Source of the DNA: Trichoplusia ni | Taxonomy: Eukaryota; Arthropoda; Insecta; Lepidoptera; Noctuidae | Length of the DNA: 64,000 nt | Reading direction: 5' to 3' | NCBI RefSeq assembly: GCF_003590095.1 | Contig: NC_039480.1 | Location: 3,635,328-3,699,327 of the forward strand | In this document: positions 23,501 to 33,214 of the stretch, one piece after another | Position numbering within the stretch: the stretch's first letter is position 1 | How the letters are laid out: each line of letters begins with the position of its first letter | The notes under the pieces: generated by a model | What the model was told of the DNA's origin: nothing | Database searches by the model: none | Seen by the model: only the letters and a program-made list of their open reading frames with translations | Translations under genes and position numbers: made by a program

Positions 23501-25129
23501 CGGGGCGACTAGTCTTTTAATAGGATAAGCGGTACGACTAGTTCCTAAATAAGGGCAACTTTTGTATCAAAACAAATCATTTATTTCGCTTTAAATATGG
23601 GTACAGACAGATGTTAGTATTTAAGTGAAATTTAGTTCCACACATTATGCCTTACGCAGCATGCGTCAGTATGAACACCAGACATGGTGTCATCTACTTG
23701 GACAAACAGTTTACCGCAAGTTTAATGCAGTTACAGGGTTATCAAAGTCAAAACATCTTGTAAAGTATGTATAATATTGGAGTTTTTGAATAATTAGTTC
23801 GTTAGGTTGTTTCATAATAGTAAGGATTTCATATCTAGGAGAAGAGTGGATGAATCAACAAGCAATTCCAGGAGGAGCAATGATGGGCATGTGTATCAGG
23901 CTAACTTATTGCCTATGCATATCAGAATTATCAGAAAATTACATATTAAAACAGTTGCTGGAATCTAGACCTGCAACTATGTGCATAATAATTCAATCTC
24001 TGAAACCCTAGTTCACATAAATACTTTGACCTTCATTCAGTCCTAGCTACCGCATTAGGTTAAGTAACCTGTAATGGTAGATTAGTGTGATAATTAAAGA
24101 AATTTATAATTATTTATTTAAAAACGTTTGACTTACGCGTAGGTACTGAGATTGCCCGACGTAATGTAAAAATATTAGTTTTTGTGCTCATCTTTAAGTA
24201 TTTTAACTGTAAGTTTATTTAGTTATTGTTTTTATTAGTTTTTTTTTTTCAGTTTTGAAACTATAAAGACCATTTGATTTCCATGGAAAGATATTTTATT
24301 TCGACTTGGTTTTCAATTTAGTTATATTTTTCAATTTTATATATTTCATTATAACAATGTCTAATTACTATCAATTCTATTTTTCTTGCAGCAGGATATG
24401 TACTTGTAACATGCGATTTATTTTGTGTCATTGTACCTACCTATTATTTGTATTTATACAGGGTGTCCCAAAACTCAACGATAATCTGAGACCGGATGAA
24501 AGGCCAAGTGATAACAGATCAGGGAAAAAAAAATCTGTTTCTATTTTTGGAAAAAAAAAAAATTTTTTTCATTGCATTAATTTATAGTTTCGAATAATAG
24601 AATCGTTAAAGAAGATCCCGGAATTAAAATACTCACAGCGAAATTGTCACATTGGTGATCACAGGACTTAAAAATGCGACGAGGGATGTCGGATTTCAAC
24701 TTTTTAAATGTCTCTCATCGCTGAACTGAGTGATATGGTTTTTTTTAATATTTTTCCCTGATCTGTTGTCACTTGGCCTTTCATCCGGTCTCGGATTATC
24801 GTTAAGTTTTAGGACACCCTGTATATCTATTTAGTATCTATTATTAAAATATCTTGAACTTTACAAAACCTATTATCTTTCACAGACGTACTCTGAAACA
24901 GAGCCTCGTTGCCATAGACACGGCTCTACGAGAACAGACGCAGGCCATAGAGAGGCTGTCGAAAACTGTAGAGACAATTAGCGAAGGCCAGAGGCAAGCG
25001 GCCGCAATAAGGCCACAAAACGTTGGCCGAATGCCTCAATCAAGCCATACCTGGGACCTATTCGGAGGCTTCGTACTAGCCTTGGTGTTGCAAGCGTTAC
25101 TAAACTGGGTATTCTACCATAAAGACTGA
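11271..25129 (+). CDS. ORP8: Oxysterol-binding protein-related protein, ORP5/ORP8 type (14 coding exons, 666 aa)
   Basis: This is a lipid-transfer protein of the OSBP family. Mammalian ORP5/ORP8 are anchored in the endoplasmic reticulum and exchange phosphatidylserine for PI4P at plasma-membrane contacts. Spliced exons give a full ORD domain from about residue 145. It contains the PGMDLSKVVLPTFILEPRSF lid/core segment, KKPYNPVLGE, and the family signature EQVSHHPP (residues 255-262, split across exons 4 and 5; the His pair binds the PI4P phosphate). The C-terminal K450/E454/R458 set lies in KTIIEEAQR. The last 25 residues (WDLFGGFVLALVLQALLNWV and on) form a tail anchor after a coiled-coil-like stretch. 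All junctions keep phase and use GT-AG. No PH domain is encoded in the exons found. The TGA is at 25127-25129. Function is inferred from strong similarity to ORP8, and the family assignment is very secure. Confidence 0.95.
11570..11800 (+). mobile_element. LINE 3' tail, family F
   Basis: Sense copy with TGTCACTCCATTCAAATTTT, CATTGTCATCGGGTTTGAAG and AGTGAGTGTATAAAAACGTG. It lies 30 bases after ORP8 exon 1. Confidence 0.65.
12095..12240 (-). mobile_element. MITE family L
   Basis: Reverse copy of a 150-bp unit with ACATTTGAGTGATTCGTCAG and ends carrying inverted AAGTTACAT / ATGTAACTT. Confidence 0.65.
12403..12860 (+). repeat. Repeat family M, split by a family I element
   Basis: The left part runs to about 12485 and the right part resumes with TCTCGGGTGTGTCTTCCTCA. 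The unbroken copy at 21460 shows the original junction. Confidence 0.7.
12486..12804 (+). mobile_element. MITE family I, nested in repeat M
   Basis: A roughly 318-bp element with ends ATAGGGATGAAGAC and GTCATCATCCCTAT. Internal marks are TTTAATTTGTCCCGCAAACA and CTAACTGAGGGACTAATGAG. Comparison with 21460 suggests a 2-bp AT target. Confidence 0.75.
13342..13530. repeat. Inverted-repeat element O
   Basis: Arms ACGGATTTTATCGCGGTTTA and its complement enclose GACGTTTCGACACCTTGCCA. It sits in ORP8 intron 1. A shorter copy lies at 33215-33362. Confidence 0.7.
13815..14160 (-). mobile_element. SINE-like family D in ORP8 intron 2
   Basis: Reverse near full-length copy, from AGCCTTTTCCCAACTATGTT to CGGTTATAGCTTAGCCACGA. 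Confidence 0.78.
14685..14830 (+). repeat. Repeat family N
   Basis: Contains CTATCGTGAGACTGATTCAT, GGTTTACTCACGCGTATTTA and CCAACCGGAGTCCTTAATCA. Other copies lie at 15549, 16825, 38080, 48445 and 52555. Confidence 0.65.
15000..15142 (+). mobile_element. tRNA-derived SINE C, shortened
   Basis: Has ATTCGATTCCCACCCCTGTC, then the family tail CTAGTACTCATAATACAAGC and CTAGATGGCGTTGCATGA. It lies in ORP8 intron 3. Confidence 0.65.
15175..15418 (+). mobile_element. LINE 3' tail, family E, in ORP8 intron 3
   Basis: Sense-oriented copy from TAGCTGTTGCCCGCGACTTC to TTCAGCTTTATATATTAGTA. Confidence 0.75.
15549..15630 (+). repeat. Repeat family N fragment
   Basis: GGTTTACTCACGCGTATTTA followed by CCGGAGTCCTAAATCA. 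It abuts a SINE C head fragment at 15635-15690 and a reverse family F fragment at 15690-15800. Confidence 0.55.
16062..16442 (+). mobile_element. MITE family K, full length, in ORP8 intron 3
   Basis: Ends CACCGTGATTTTTTAGTCGT and its inverted match at 16423-16442. TATA flanks both sides as a likely target duplication. The core has GAAGGGCGCGGGCGGCGGCG. Its right end lies 37 bases before exon 4. Confidence 0.8.
16679..16815 (+). mobile_element. tRNA-derived SINE A, 22 bases after ORP8 exon 4
   Basis: Sense copy: GGATAGCCGAGTGGTTGAGG head and GTTAGTTCGATCTCGTAGGA (B-box-like), ending TCTTTGTGCATGTCAA. Confidence 0.78.
16825..16965 (+). repeat. Repeat family N in ORP8 intron 4
   Basis: TAACTATCGTGAGTATGATT through CCAACCGGAGTCCTTAATCA, ending GACGCGTGAGCAAAC. 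Confidence 0.65.
17319..17544 (+). mobile_element. LINE 3' tail, family E, in ORP8 intron 5
   Basis: Sense copy with internal deletions: TAGCTGTTGCCCGCGACTGT, CCTGCCCTGTTTTTTCCTCA, CTTCAGCTTTATATATTAGT. It ends 33 bases before exon 6. Confidence 0.75.
17718..18068 (+). repeat. G-rich degenerate minisatellite in ORP8 intron 6
   Basis: Repeated TAGTGGGGTTTGGTGGGAAA-like units on the coding strand begin right after the exon 6 donor and decay toward 18060. G-runs of three to six recur. Confidence 0.75.
18355..18595 (+). mobile_element. tRNA-derived SINE C in ORP8 intron 7
   Basis: Full tRNA-like head (GTTGGTTTAGTGGTTAGTGG, GGTTCGATTCCCACTCAGGA) and tail (GACTAGATGGCGTTGTGTGA). It ends 13 bases before exon 8. 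Confidence 0.8.
18823..19052 (+). mobile_element. LINE 3' tail, family E, in ORP8 intron 8
   Basis: Sense copy TAGCTGTTGCCCGCGACTTC to CTTCAGCTTTATATTTTAGT. A second short fragment of the same family lies at 19303-19345. Confidence 0.72.
19063..19250 (+). repeat. Dispersed repeat with TGTTGGGCATAGGCCTCCCC
   Basis: Shares CATCTTGCTCCCGGACGACC with 63313-63470 and part of it with 1350-1425. Probably a LINE remnant. Confidence 0.6.
19770..20048 (+). mobile_element. LINE 3' tail fragment in ORP8 intron 9
   Basis: ACTAGCTGACCCAGCAAACG start, AAAATTTCATAAGAATCGGT middle and a GTGACACGGGAATTTTATAT end. No coding sequence. Confidence 0.6.
21155..21350 (+). mobile_element. LINE 3' tail, family F, in ORP8 intron 10
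   Basis: AATGTCACTCCATTC and CATTGTCATCGGGTTTGAAG match the copies at 11570, 34775 and 39970. Confidence 0.65.
21460..21595 (+). repeat. Repeat family M, uninterrupted copy
   Basis: TATGGTTGATGTACAACCTG, then GTGACGTGACGCAACACACA, then CAGGTGTGTCTTCGTTCACC. It serves as the empty-site reference for 12403-12860. A reverse family D fragment follows at 21620-21790. Confidence 0.65.
21620..21790 (-). mobile_element. SINE-like family D fragment
   Basis: Reverse copy with GTTTTACAAGGAGCGACTGC and ACTACCTGTTACGACTGTCA, truncated on both sides. Confidence 0.7.
22109..22472 (-). mobile_element. MITE family K, full length, in ORP8 intron 11
   Basis: Opposite orientation to the 16062 copy. Ends are CAAGGTGATTTTTTTGTCGT and its inverted match at 22453-22472, flanked by TATA on both sides. 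It ends 33 bases before exon 12. Confidence 0.8.
23134..23223 (+). CDS. ORP8: Possible cassette exon 13 of the ORP8-type gene
   Basis: This 90-nt exon follows a C/T-rich acceptor ending TTCCAG and ends at a GTGAGC donor. It encodes a Ser/Lys-rich linker (AVHTKPSPESSKHVGIS...) between the ORD and the C-terminal coiled coil. Its length is a multiple of three with phase 2 on both sides, so skipping it keeps the frame. Inclusion is inferred from splice signals and reading frame, not from similarity. Confidence 0.7.
23320..23560 (+). repeat. Degenerate CGACTAGTT...AATAGG repeats in ORP8 intron 13
   Basis: Several loosely periodic units such as CGACTAGTTGCGCAATAGGT. Related words occur at 45295-45375 and 47880-48190. 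Confidence 0.5.
24459..24821. mobile_element. Tc1/mariner-type MITE (family H) in ORP8 intron 13
   Basis: Inverted ends CAGGGTGTCCCAAAACTCAA and TTAAGTTTTAGGACACCCTG, each next to TA. Long arms include AATCTGAGACCGGATGAAAG and its complement. Length is 363 bp. TA duplication and CAGGG ends suit Tc1/mariner. Confidence 0.85.
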
Positions 25130-25408
25130 GTGTTGCCACGTGAGAAAATTCCATTTGTTAAATATTCTGACGCTACGATTGTTCGCTAAGTTTCGGTTGG
25201 TTTTAGAATGTGTAGTTTGGTTTGTTACTAGACGGTAGCAGGTTCTAAGCCGGTTTCCTATATTTGTAGATTTTTCTTTTAAATGTAATATTTTCTTTCT
25301 AAAATCAATCGTATTGGGATATGTCATTTTCTTATTTGAATGTATCGAATGAGGTTTTATCAATTATTTTTTCTTTTATTACAATTATGGATTGTATTAT
25401 AAATAATT

Positions 25409-25414
25409 AATAAA
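25409..25414 (+). promoter_or_regulatory. Candidate poly(A) signal of the ORP8-type gene
   Basis: An AATAAA hexamer lies 280 bases after the TGA in AT-rich sequence. A second AATAAA lies at 25523-25528. Either could end the transcript. Confidence 0.4.
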
Positions 25415-26513
25415 ATTCGTTTATTATAACTATGTATAATTTTAATAGTAAAATTTCATTATGTAGTTAAATCATATAATAATAATATGTTGTTTGATTA
25501 CGCTTGGGGTTGCCAAGCTATAAATAAATTGTGCTTGGTGTTGCCAGGTTATTTTAGTTAGTACATCGACCAACTATTTAGTTTTAATAATCTATGGGTT
25601 TGGATAGTGCGAATAGTGTTTTCTAATTAACGATTGAGTTCTAAGCCCAATTGATTATAATCTATATTTGTTCTTCAATCGTCCCACTGCTGGACAAAAC
25701 AAACCAAAGTTTATTTTTCAAAAATTTATTCGTCATTTTTATTTAACTATATCTATTGTATTTCATCCCACTGTTGGGCAAAGGCCAAGTGAAACATTCA
25801 ACTTTGAATTAACGTTATTCATTTCCCTAATTCGAGATCATTTATTAAAATTGATATCGTAATTTGGCGGGAAAATGTATTTTCTTAAAAATAAAAAGTC
25901 GTTCATTAAAAACACTATTGATGGCACAGTGCCGCCTCCACGCGGTCGTTTTTGGAACTAACCTTTGAGCTGTTATAAAAAGACAAATATTTTATAATAA
26001 TATAAATATGTGTGTTTGTTTGTCTTAGCAATAAATCTATAGATAATGTTGTCGTGATGAAGCTAGGTTAAACACACGGTTTTACCCGCTTTTCTTTATT
26101 AACTATTTTTTTTTGCAATATAAGGTAATATTTCAAATGATGTGTCAATAAGGGTTCCGTATAAAAGATATACAAAATAAAATTTTAAAATGGTCATCCA
26201 TCAAAAGTTTAACCCCAACAGCCGTTGCTTAACCTCGTTTTTACTATTAAATGGCGTTGTTTGAAAGTTAAGGAAAGTCGATATCACGATAATATTAACT
26301 AAGATATTCACTGCCTAAATCTTTCCATTAATTAGTCAAAAATCTAGATTAAAATATTTTGAAACTAGAACAAAATTTAAAGAACTAATTTTGATATTTA
26401 AATACTGAAGTGACTTATTTGGCACCAATTATAATACCCAAAAAGATACATTGAATGTTTTCTGCTCGAAAACTATTTAAATTAAAAACTTTGTGATAGA
26501 AAAACTTCATATA

Positions 26514-26875
26514 CAGGGTGTCCCAAAACTCAACGATAATCTGAGACCGGATTAAAGGCCAAGTGATAACAGATCAGGGAAAAAAATCTGTTTCTATTTT
26601 TTGAAAAAAAAAAAAAAAATTTTTTCATTGCATTAATTTATAGTTTCGAATAATAGAATCGTTAATGAAGATCCCGGAATTAAAATACTCACAGCGAAAT
26701 TGTCACATTGGTGATCACAGGACTTAAAAATGCGACGAGGGATGTCGGATTTCAACTGTTTAAATCTCTTATCGCTGAACTGAGTGATATGGTTTTTTTT
26801 TATATTTTTCCCTGATCTGTTATCACTTGGCCTTTCATCCGGTCTCAGATTATCGTTGAGTTTTAGGACACCCTG
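26514..26875. mobile_element. Tc1/mariner-type MITE (family H)
   Basis: Very close to the copy at 24459: same ends, arms and A/T-rich centre, 362 bp, TA on both sides. Confidence 0.85.
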
Positions 26876-27418
26876 TATTTATACCGGTTTTCGATGACGA
26901 AATTATTAAGACCGACTTTTTCGAAAAAAAGTTCCTTTATTCCAAAGAAAAAAAGTCCAAAATCAAAATTGACAGTCTAATCAGTATAATATTTAAATTA
27001 AACCCAGTGTTTTTCTATACAAATAAAACAAAACTCAAATTTTCAAACGATCAAATTGAAGACTTGCGATCAAATCACTATTCGATTTAAAATGGCGTTT
27101 TAAAACAAATTTTATTGCTATCTCTCTCTTCTGTGAAAATGACAGAAAATAATCAAAAAATCTAAATAAGTGGTAGTCCATGACACCATGTAATCCATTA
27201 TATTTCTGTCCCTTTTCCACCTTTATTGCGAGAAAGAGATGGCTATACAGAATTTAGTTTCAAAATAACGCCCAACTTAAGAATTATTTTTACATATACC
27301 CCAGTAATAATAGAAAATATTTAATTGGCTGAATTGACAAAGATTGAAAAATTATATTTCTTCAAATTCTTTTAAAGATTGTTTTAATATTATTTAAAGT
27401 TTGAGAGAGTTATTATTA

Positions 27419-27670
27419 ACTAGCTGTTGCCCGCGACTTCGTCCCCGTGGGTAGAAGATATAAGTTATGATTTATACCTGCCCTGTTTTTTTTCACATTT
27501 TCCATTGTATCTTCGCTCCTATTAGCCGCAGCGTGATGGTTTATAGCCTAAAGCCTTCCTCGATGAATGGTCTATTCAACACAAAAAGAATTTTTCAATT
27601 TGGACCAGTAGTTCCTGAGATTAGCGCGTTCAAACAAACAAACTCTTCAGCTTTATATATTAGTATAGAT
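27419..27670 (+). mobile_element. LINE 3' tail, family E
   Basis: One of the most complete copies: TAGCTGTTGCCCGCGACTTC to CTTCAGCTTTATATATTAGT, with CCAGTAGTTCCTGAGATTAG inside. Confidence 0.75.
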
Positions 27671-27949
27671 AAATAATACATGTTTCAAGCAGCTTTTGAT
27701 ATTGACTATATTATATGTTATGTATATAATATAATATACTAGACTTTCCCTGCGGCTCCTCTCGCGTGGTTGTCGGCTATAGCTCCAAAAACTTCACTCT
27801 CTATTAAAGCAGTCTCATAAAATTAGCCTTTGAATCAGCTGCCTGTACCAAATGTCACCAATTTTGAATATGACAAGAAAAACGTCTATACTTGATAACT
27901 ATTTCATGATATTTCAAAATCAAATCAAAGTAGATCCAGACTTTCTCAA

Positions 27950-28047
27950 AAAAACCCGTAGTGGGAAAAAAATATTTTACGGGACAAATTAGACGATAAA
28001 CTACAAGACGGATACTAGAAAAAAATGTCATCATCCCTATTGTATTG
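27950..28047 (+). mobile_element. MITE family I remnant
   Basis: Reverse-oriented end piece with AAACTACAAGACGGATACTA and ATGTCATCATCCCTATT. The rest is deleted. Confidence 0.55.
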
Positions 28048-28357
28048 GTTTAAGATGTGATGGTAAAATTATATGTTGATCAAACTAATATGTTGTCCAA
28101 TCATGTAATTTACATGTAACGCCCACACAACCCCTAGACACCTCACACCAGACCGATGTCTGTCAACACATGACACTCACAACTCTCATACAGGTCGCTC
28201 GTCACTCGTCACTCAACAATTAGAATTAGTTTCGACCAGTACCGTGAGCCGGAAACACTTCCGCGTTAACGTTGACCTTGAGAGCTCCAATCAGAATGCA
28301 GGACCCCGCTTCCTCCACCTCAGATAGTTGACAGAATTGTTTTAGAGTATTACACTG

Positions 28358-28712
28358 GGCTAAGCTATAACCTCATAAGCGAATTGATCACAGGTTAAGC
28401 TACGCTTGACGCGTCGTAAGGACCAACTCCTTAGATGGGTGACCATCTTTGTCATAACGAGTTCCTCCGTGTTTCGGAAGGCACGTTAAATTGTGGGTCC
28501 CGGCTGTTATTCCTACATCTTTGACAGTCGTTACAGGTAGTCAGAAGCTTGAAACTCTGACAACCAGTCTAACCAAGGGGTGTCGTGTTGCCCAGGTAAC
28601 TGGGTTGAGGAGGTCAGATAGGCAGTCGCTCCTTGTAAAACACTAGTACTTAGCTGAATCCGGTTAGACTGGAAGCCGACCCCAACATAGTTGGGAAAAG
28701 GCTGGGCCGATG
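28358..28712 (+). mobile_element. SINE-like family D, full length with target duplication
   Basis: Flanked by ACACTG at 28352-28357 and 28713-28718. It starts GGCTAAGCTATAACCTCATA and ends GGCTGGGCCGATG. The unoccupied target is visible in the related sequence at 63870-64000, which fixes the element length at 355 bp. Confidence 0.85.
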
Positions 28713-28772
28713 ACACTGAGTATTAGGTGTCTATGGGTTGTATGGTCGTTTCAACAAATCTCTTATATTGAG

Positions 28773-29084
28773 AATAGGAATGGTGACTGGGTAAAATCTC
28801 ATTAGTCCCTCAGTTAGATAATTGAAAATTATGAGACACTTATTTTTTCCTTTTTCAGAAAAACTAGAATTGACAAAGATCAACTGCTTTAAAGTTTAGG
28901 AGAGCGGGCTTGTGACGTAACGATAGAGTAAAATTTATACTCAATCGTGACGTCACGCGTAAGTTTTAATCACTGTAATTTGGTCAATTTATGTTTGCGG
29001 GACAAATAAAAAAATACGTATCCATTATTATACAAAAAACTACAAGACGGACACTGCAAAAAAAAAATTGTCATCATCCCTATT
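28773..29084 (-). mobile_element. MITE family I, full length
   Basis: Ends AATAGGAATGGTGAC and GTCATCATCCCTATT; about 312 bp in reverse orientation relative to the copy at 12486. Confidence 0.75.
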
Positions 29085-29538
29085 GATTTACCAATTATAA
29101 ACAATTATAAGTTCTGAAATAAAATGGCTGCAGCTACGTCCAAAATTGCAAAATTAAGACCCCAAAGAGTTGATTAAAAAATTCAAAACTACCTGCAATT
29201 TATCAATTATTTATTTGATTTTCCAAAGGTACATTTTATTATTATAAACTAACGATGTCGTGAGATAAATAACAATATATTATGTATATGTATAATAATG
29301 TTATATTCTGCCTTAATATCAGACTATATTCCTAATGTTGCCAGCTGAATTTTTAAAAAGGAATCTCCTATGTATTGATAGACATAATGTGAGTATTCCA
29401 TTTTTAAATATAAACGGTTTTGCCATTCTTTTAAGTATTATTCTTTATTGTAGATAATAATAATTTTAATTTTATTTGTTTTCGGTTTTTTTGAGGTTTA
29501 CAGTCGAAAATTGTATTTTTTTAGTAATTATATTTATC

Positions 29539-29740
29539 ACTAGCTGTTGCCCCCGACTTTTTTCGCGTGGTTAGAAGACATAAGTTAGGAATTTTTGAAC
29601 GCAAGCACTGAAAGATGAATATTTTTCCCCGTTTTTGCCACATTTTCCATTAAATCTTCGCTCCTATTAGTCGCAGCGTGATGTTATATAGCCCAAAACC
29701 TTCCTCGATGAATGGTCTATTGAACACAAAAAGAATTTAT
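29539..29740 (+). mobile_element. LINE 3' tail, family E, truncated
   Basis: CTAGCTGTTGCCCCCGACTT to GATGAATGGTCTATTGAACA. The last part of the family is missing. Confidence 0.65.
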
Positions 29741-30454
29741 CTAAAAATTTAAAAATTTGTCATTCTTTGTATGAAACAATATGTATCTAACGGTAACTTA
29801 CTTGGCGATGGCGAAACAGGCCCTTAGTGATAAATAATGGTGAATAAACAACTCTGTTCGATTCAAGACAAATCTTTTGAAGCATATTTTTCATTAAAAA
29901 TATTTCTTTATATGCTTGTCCTACCCGGGGATTGAACCTGCGATATGTCGAATGTTTAATTGCATCAGAAGCCCTAAGCAATCATTTCAAATGTTGTTAG
30001 TTGATACAATAATATTTATATTCTTTTAAAAGCAGCGTCTTTAACTACCTAAACTGATTTGAAATGAAATCTTTTATTCTGTAAGTAGGATATATCATCA
30101 CTTTTACATGTCTTTTTTCGAGAACGCTGGAGTCGACATTTCCTATCTGACTACCCTGAGAAGAAATGTCGTGTCCTGTGATGGGCTAAACAGTTGTTTT
30201 CGTCAAACAGTCGGTTGTCCATTGAGACTTGAGAGATTGGTTTTAAAACAACCCTACTGGTAAAAAAAACAAATTTTGATTTGTAAACCTCAAAATAATT
30301 ATTGTAATATTATTATAATATAGTTTACTATGTCAAGTGCAAGATTTATAATTGAAACTGAATGATCCGGTAAACTTCTTTATGCCATGCGTATACGAAA
30401 ATTTCATTTAAATCGGTCCAGCCGTTTAGGAGTTCAGTGACATACATACGAACA

Positions 30455-30706
30455 GGGCCCCGATTCTGCTATTTTACAATGGCCGATGAATGAATGGCAA
30501 TTGGATTTAATTTGAAATTATTCCTATTCTCTTAAGCATATTGCCAATACAATAAATGGAAGTTAATTGTATTGACCTTGAGTATACCGTCCTGCACTGA
30601 ATTTTCTATTGTATAGAAAAATGCTTAAGAGAATACGAAAAATTGTTATTTCAAGTCAAATTTCATTCATTCATCAGCCGTTGTAAATAGCAGATTTGGG
30701 GCCCAG
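30455..30706. mobile_element. MITE family J
   Basis: Inverted ends GGGCCCCGATTCTGCTATTT and AAATAGCAGATTTGGGGCCC. Internal inverted words are ATTCTCTTAAGCAT and ATGCTTAAGAGAAT. Confidence 0.75.
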
Positions 30707-30944
30707 TAGTAGAATTGTCTAAAGAAAGGTAACGTCTAATATTTAAATATTGTGTTTTTTCTTAGTATTTGTGTATTTGACATTTTAATTCAAACTGTTC
30801 TATCACGGTTTAATATGAGATATAGTGTGACAGACGTACAGAGGGGTCTTAACGAAAGGATCAAATTAACAATATTTGATACATTTTCTTTACCATTTTC
30901 AATAAATAATAATTACTTTAAAAGACATTTCCGAAACAGTTTTG

Positions 30945-31178
30945 ACTGGCCTTTTAGCTTAGTAGTTAGTTATAGCACTGACTGCTATAACGTGTTCGAT
31001 TCCCAGCCAGGACAAATGTTTGGGTGTTGAGTACGATCATTTGTTCTGTGTGGTTGTAATTTATCTATATTATGTATGTATTTAGAAATATATAAGTATG
31101 TTTATCAGTTGTCTAGTACTCATAATACAAGCTTTGCTTAGTTTGACACTAGATGGCGTTGTGTGATAATGGTCGATA
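30945..31178 (+). mobile_element. tRNA-derived SINE C
   Basis: GGCCTTTTAGCTTAGTAGTT head and GTGTTCGATTCCCAGCCAGG B box. Tail ends CTAGATGGCGTTGTGTGA. Confidence 0.78.
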
Positions 31179-31509
31179 TTATTTTGATTGTAAAACTTGC
31201 ACTTGACGTAAAAATTGTTTGATTTAAATATATTAATTATGATTTATGATAACGTCGCATTGACTGTTGATATTTTGTTGTTATTTTATTATTCAGTGAA
31301 TTATATGATTATTTTCATCATTGATTTGTGTTTTTTATTTATTTTTATATTTTAGTTAATTTTTTTTTAAGTTGTGTTCAGCTGTTTGGAAAGATTATTA
31401 GTTTTATTAAAGATAGTTTAACTCTCCTGTGCAAAATAAAAAAAAAAACAAGATTTTATTTCAAATAGATCGTATCAGGTTTGTGATTAGTCAGACATTA
31501 CCTACCTAG

Positions 31510-31697
31510 CCTACCTTTTTTTTTGTAAAGGCGAGGGAATCCTCATGGACACCCACTCCCTCGGGGGAGGAAGTGGGTAGTGTCAGACTCTTACTGACTA
31601 AACCTGAACTGCCGTGCTACGTCATCAGTGTTGTTGTGTCGGTGTACAGCAATGCGTTGCAATCCTTCATACACCAACGTAATCAATACTCCAGAAG
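31510..31697 (+). repeat. Dispersed repeat with CATGGACACCCACTCCCTCG
   Basis: Also found in reverse at 62960-63128. Shares ACTGCCGTGCTACGTCAT and GCGTTGCAATCCTTCATAC. Probably a retroelement end. Confidence 0.6.
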
Positions 31698-32186
31698 GGA
31701 ATTATAACTTCTAATATAAGCAACCTCATCAACCAGTTGATTAATTAATACTTATATTCCACGTTATTTTTAAATAACGTCAAGAATATATTTCAATAAT
31801 AACTTATATAATTAAGTTTATACGCACGATAATTAATTTAGCAGAAACTATTGAAAAATGGGTGTCACAGGAAGGAATTTTGACTTATCACCTAGGTATT
31901 TGACTAAAAATACGGAACAAAAAAAACAGGGCCAAAAACATCTTATAAGTCCGTTACACAGTTATCAGACTTCTAGGTGGTATCAAAAAAATCTAAAAAA
32001 GAAAAAAATCTTTTTGCTAACACATTTAAGATCTCACACATTTATTTTGATTCTTGTCAAATGCCTTTATACTAACGAAGCAAATTTATGATTAACAGTG
32101 CCAAAGAAAGGGAATAGAGGCAGGTTCAGACTTGGATTTATATTAGCGAGTACCATTTACGCGTGTCTTCTTAAATCACTCAACGC

Positions 32187-32425
32187 CAGGGCCCCAATTC
32201 TGTTATTTACAACGGCGGAAAAACATCAATTTTCGTATTCTCTTAAGCATTTTTCTACACAATAATTGTAAATTCAGTAAGAGACGGTACATTCAGGGAC
32301 AATACAATTAACTTCCAAATATTGTAGGTATTGGCAAAATGCTCACGAGAATAGGAATAATTTCAAATTTAATCCAATTGCTATTCATTCATCGGCCATT
32401 GTAAAATAGCAGAATCGGGGCCTAG
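32187..32425. mobile_element. MITE family J
   Basis: Ends CAGGGCCCCAATTCTGTTAT and AATAGCAGAATCGGGGCCTA; about 239 bp. Confidence 0.75.
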
Positions 32426-32536
32426 GATAATGTGAAGAGGTTATAACTCTTTTGATACTCAACCTGCAATATAACTTATTGAATTAGAAGAAAAATATCG
32501 GAAAACATGATTAAGAGCTATTTTGTCTCGTATGCA

Positions 32537-32835
32537 CAGTGCCGGCGTAAATGCCACTGACACCCCGGGCGAAAATATTGTGGCGCCCACTTTGAGGGAA
32601 GCAATATCAAGTGTTAGTTTTTTGCTGATCCCAAGTAAAATTATATTAAGAATTTCATCTTTCCTTTAGCGTTACGTTTGGCGGTGGAAGTATTCCACCT
32701 CTAGCGTACACAGAGCACAGTTCTGAGGGTTTGCGCCAGGAGAGGCAAGAGACTCCAACTTCAGACCTTGGCGCCCCCCAGAATTTGTCGCCCTGGGCCA
32801 TCGCCCCATCACGCTCCCTCCTAACGCCGGCACTG
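32537..32835. mobile_element. hAT-type MITE, GC-rich
   Basis: Perfect terminal inverted repeat CAGTGCCGGCGT / ACGCCGGCACTG. Inner near-repeats are GGCGCCC and CCGGGCGA / TCGCCCTGGG. CAGTG ends and partly matching 8-bp flanks (core TATGC) fit the hAT superfamily. Base composition contrasts with the AT-rich surroundings. Confidence 0.75.
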
Positions 32836-33214
32836 GCTATGCTGAAGGTCTTGTACAAATCTACTTATGAAATACAAATTTAAAAAAAAGACTAGTGACC
32901 TGTCATTTTTTTACCGTAGCAAGCGAATTTAACTTTGATTTTTGTTATTATAATTTGTTGTTATAACGGTGACAGACATACATTATCTGTGGAACTGTAG
33001 ATAATTATGACATCAACTGTCTAAAATTATCACAATTCGTGTGATATTGCTCGGAGATAAACGAACAACTGATCATTTTTAATAGGTTTACATTTTCACC
33101 CTGTAATTATCTAGGAAACTTTAAAAACTTCCCAAAAACCCCATTAAATAATAAAGAAATGATAGTCAATAAGAAACTTCCCAAAATAAAAAAAGCACTC
33201 GAAAACTAGTATTT

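Larger units (their letters stand above)
11271..25129 (+). other. ORP8: Exon map of the ORP8-type gene
   Basis: Coding exons: 11271-11538, 13647-13789, 14283-14461, 16480-16657, 17048-17144, 17578-17717, 18229-18285, 18609-18734, 19511-19651, 20865-20985, 21396-21438, 22506-22679, 23134-23223, 24886-25129. They total 2,001 nt (666 codons plus stop) with consistent phases. Exons 3-11 carry the lipid-binding domain. Exon 12 carries the PWQEDEVIEYEDEFVLK segment, which matches the post-ORD region of ORP8. Most donors are GTAAGT, GTGAGT or close; exon 1 uses a weaker GTTTGT. Confidence 0.88.
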
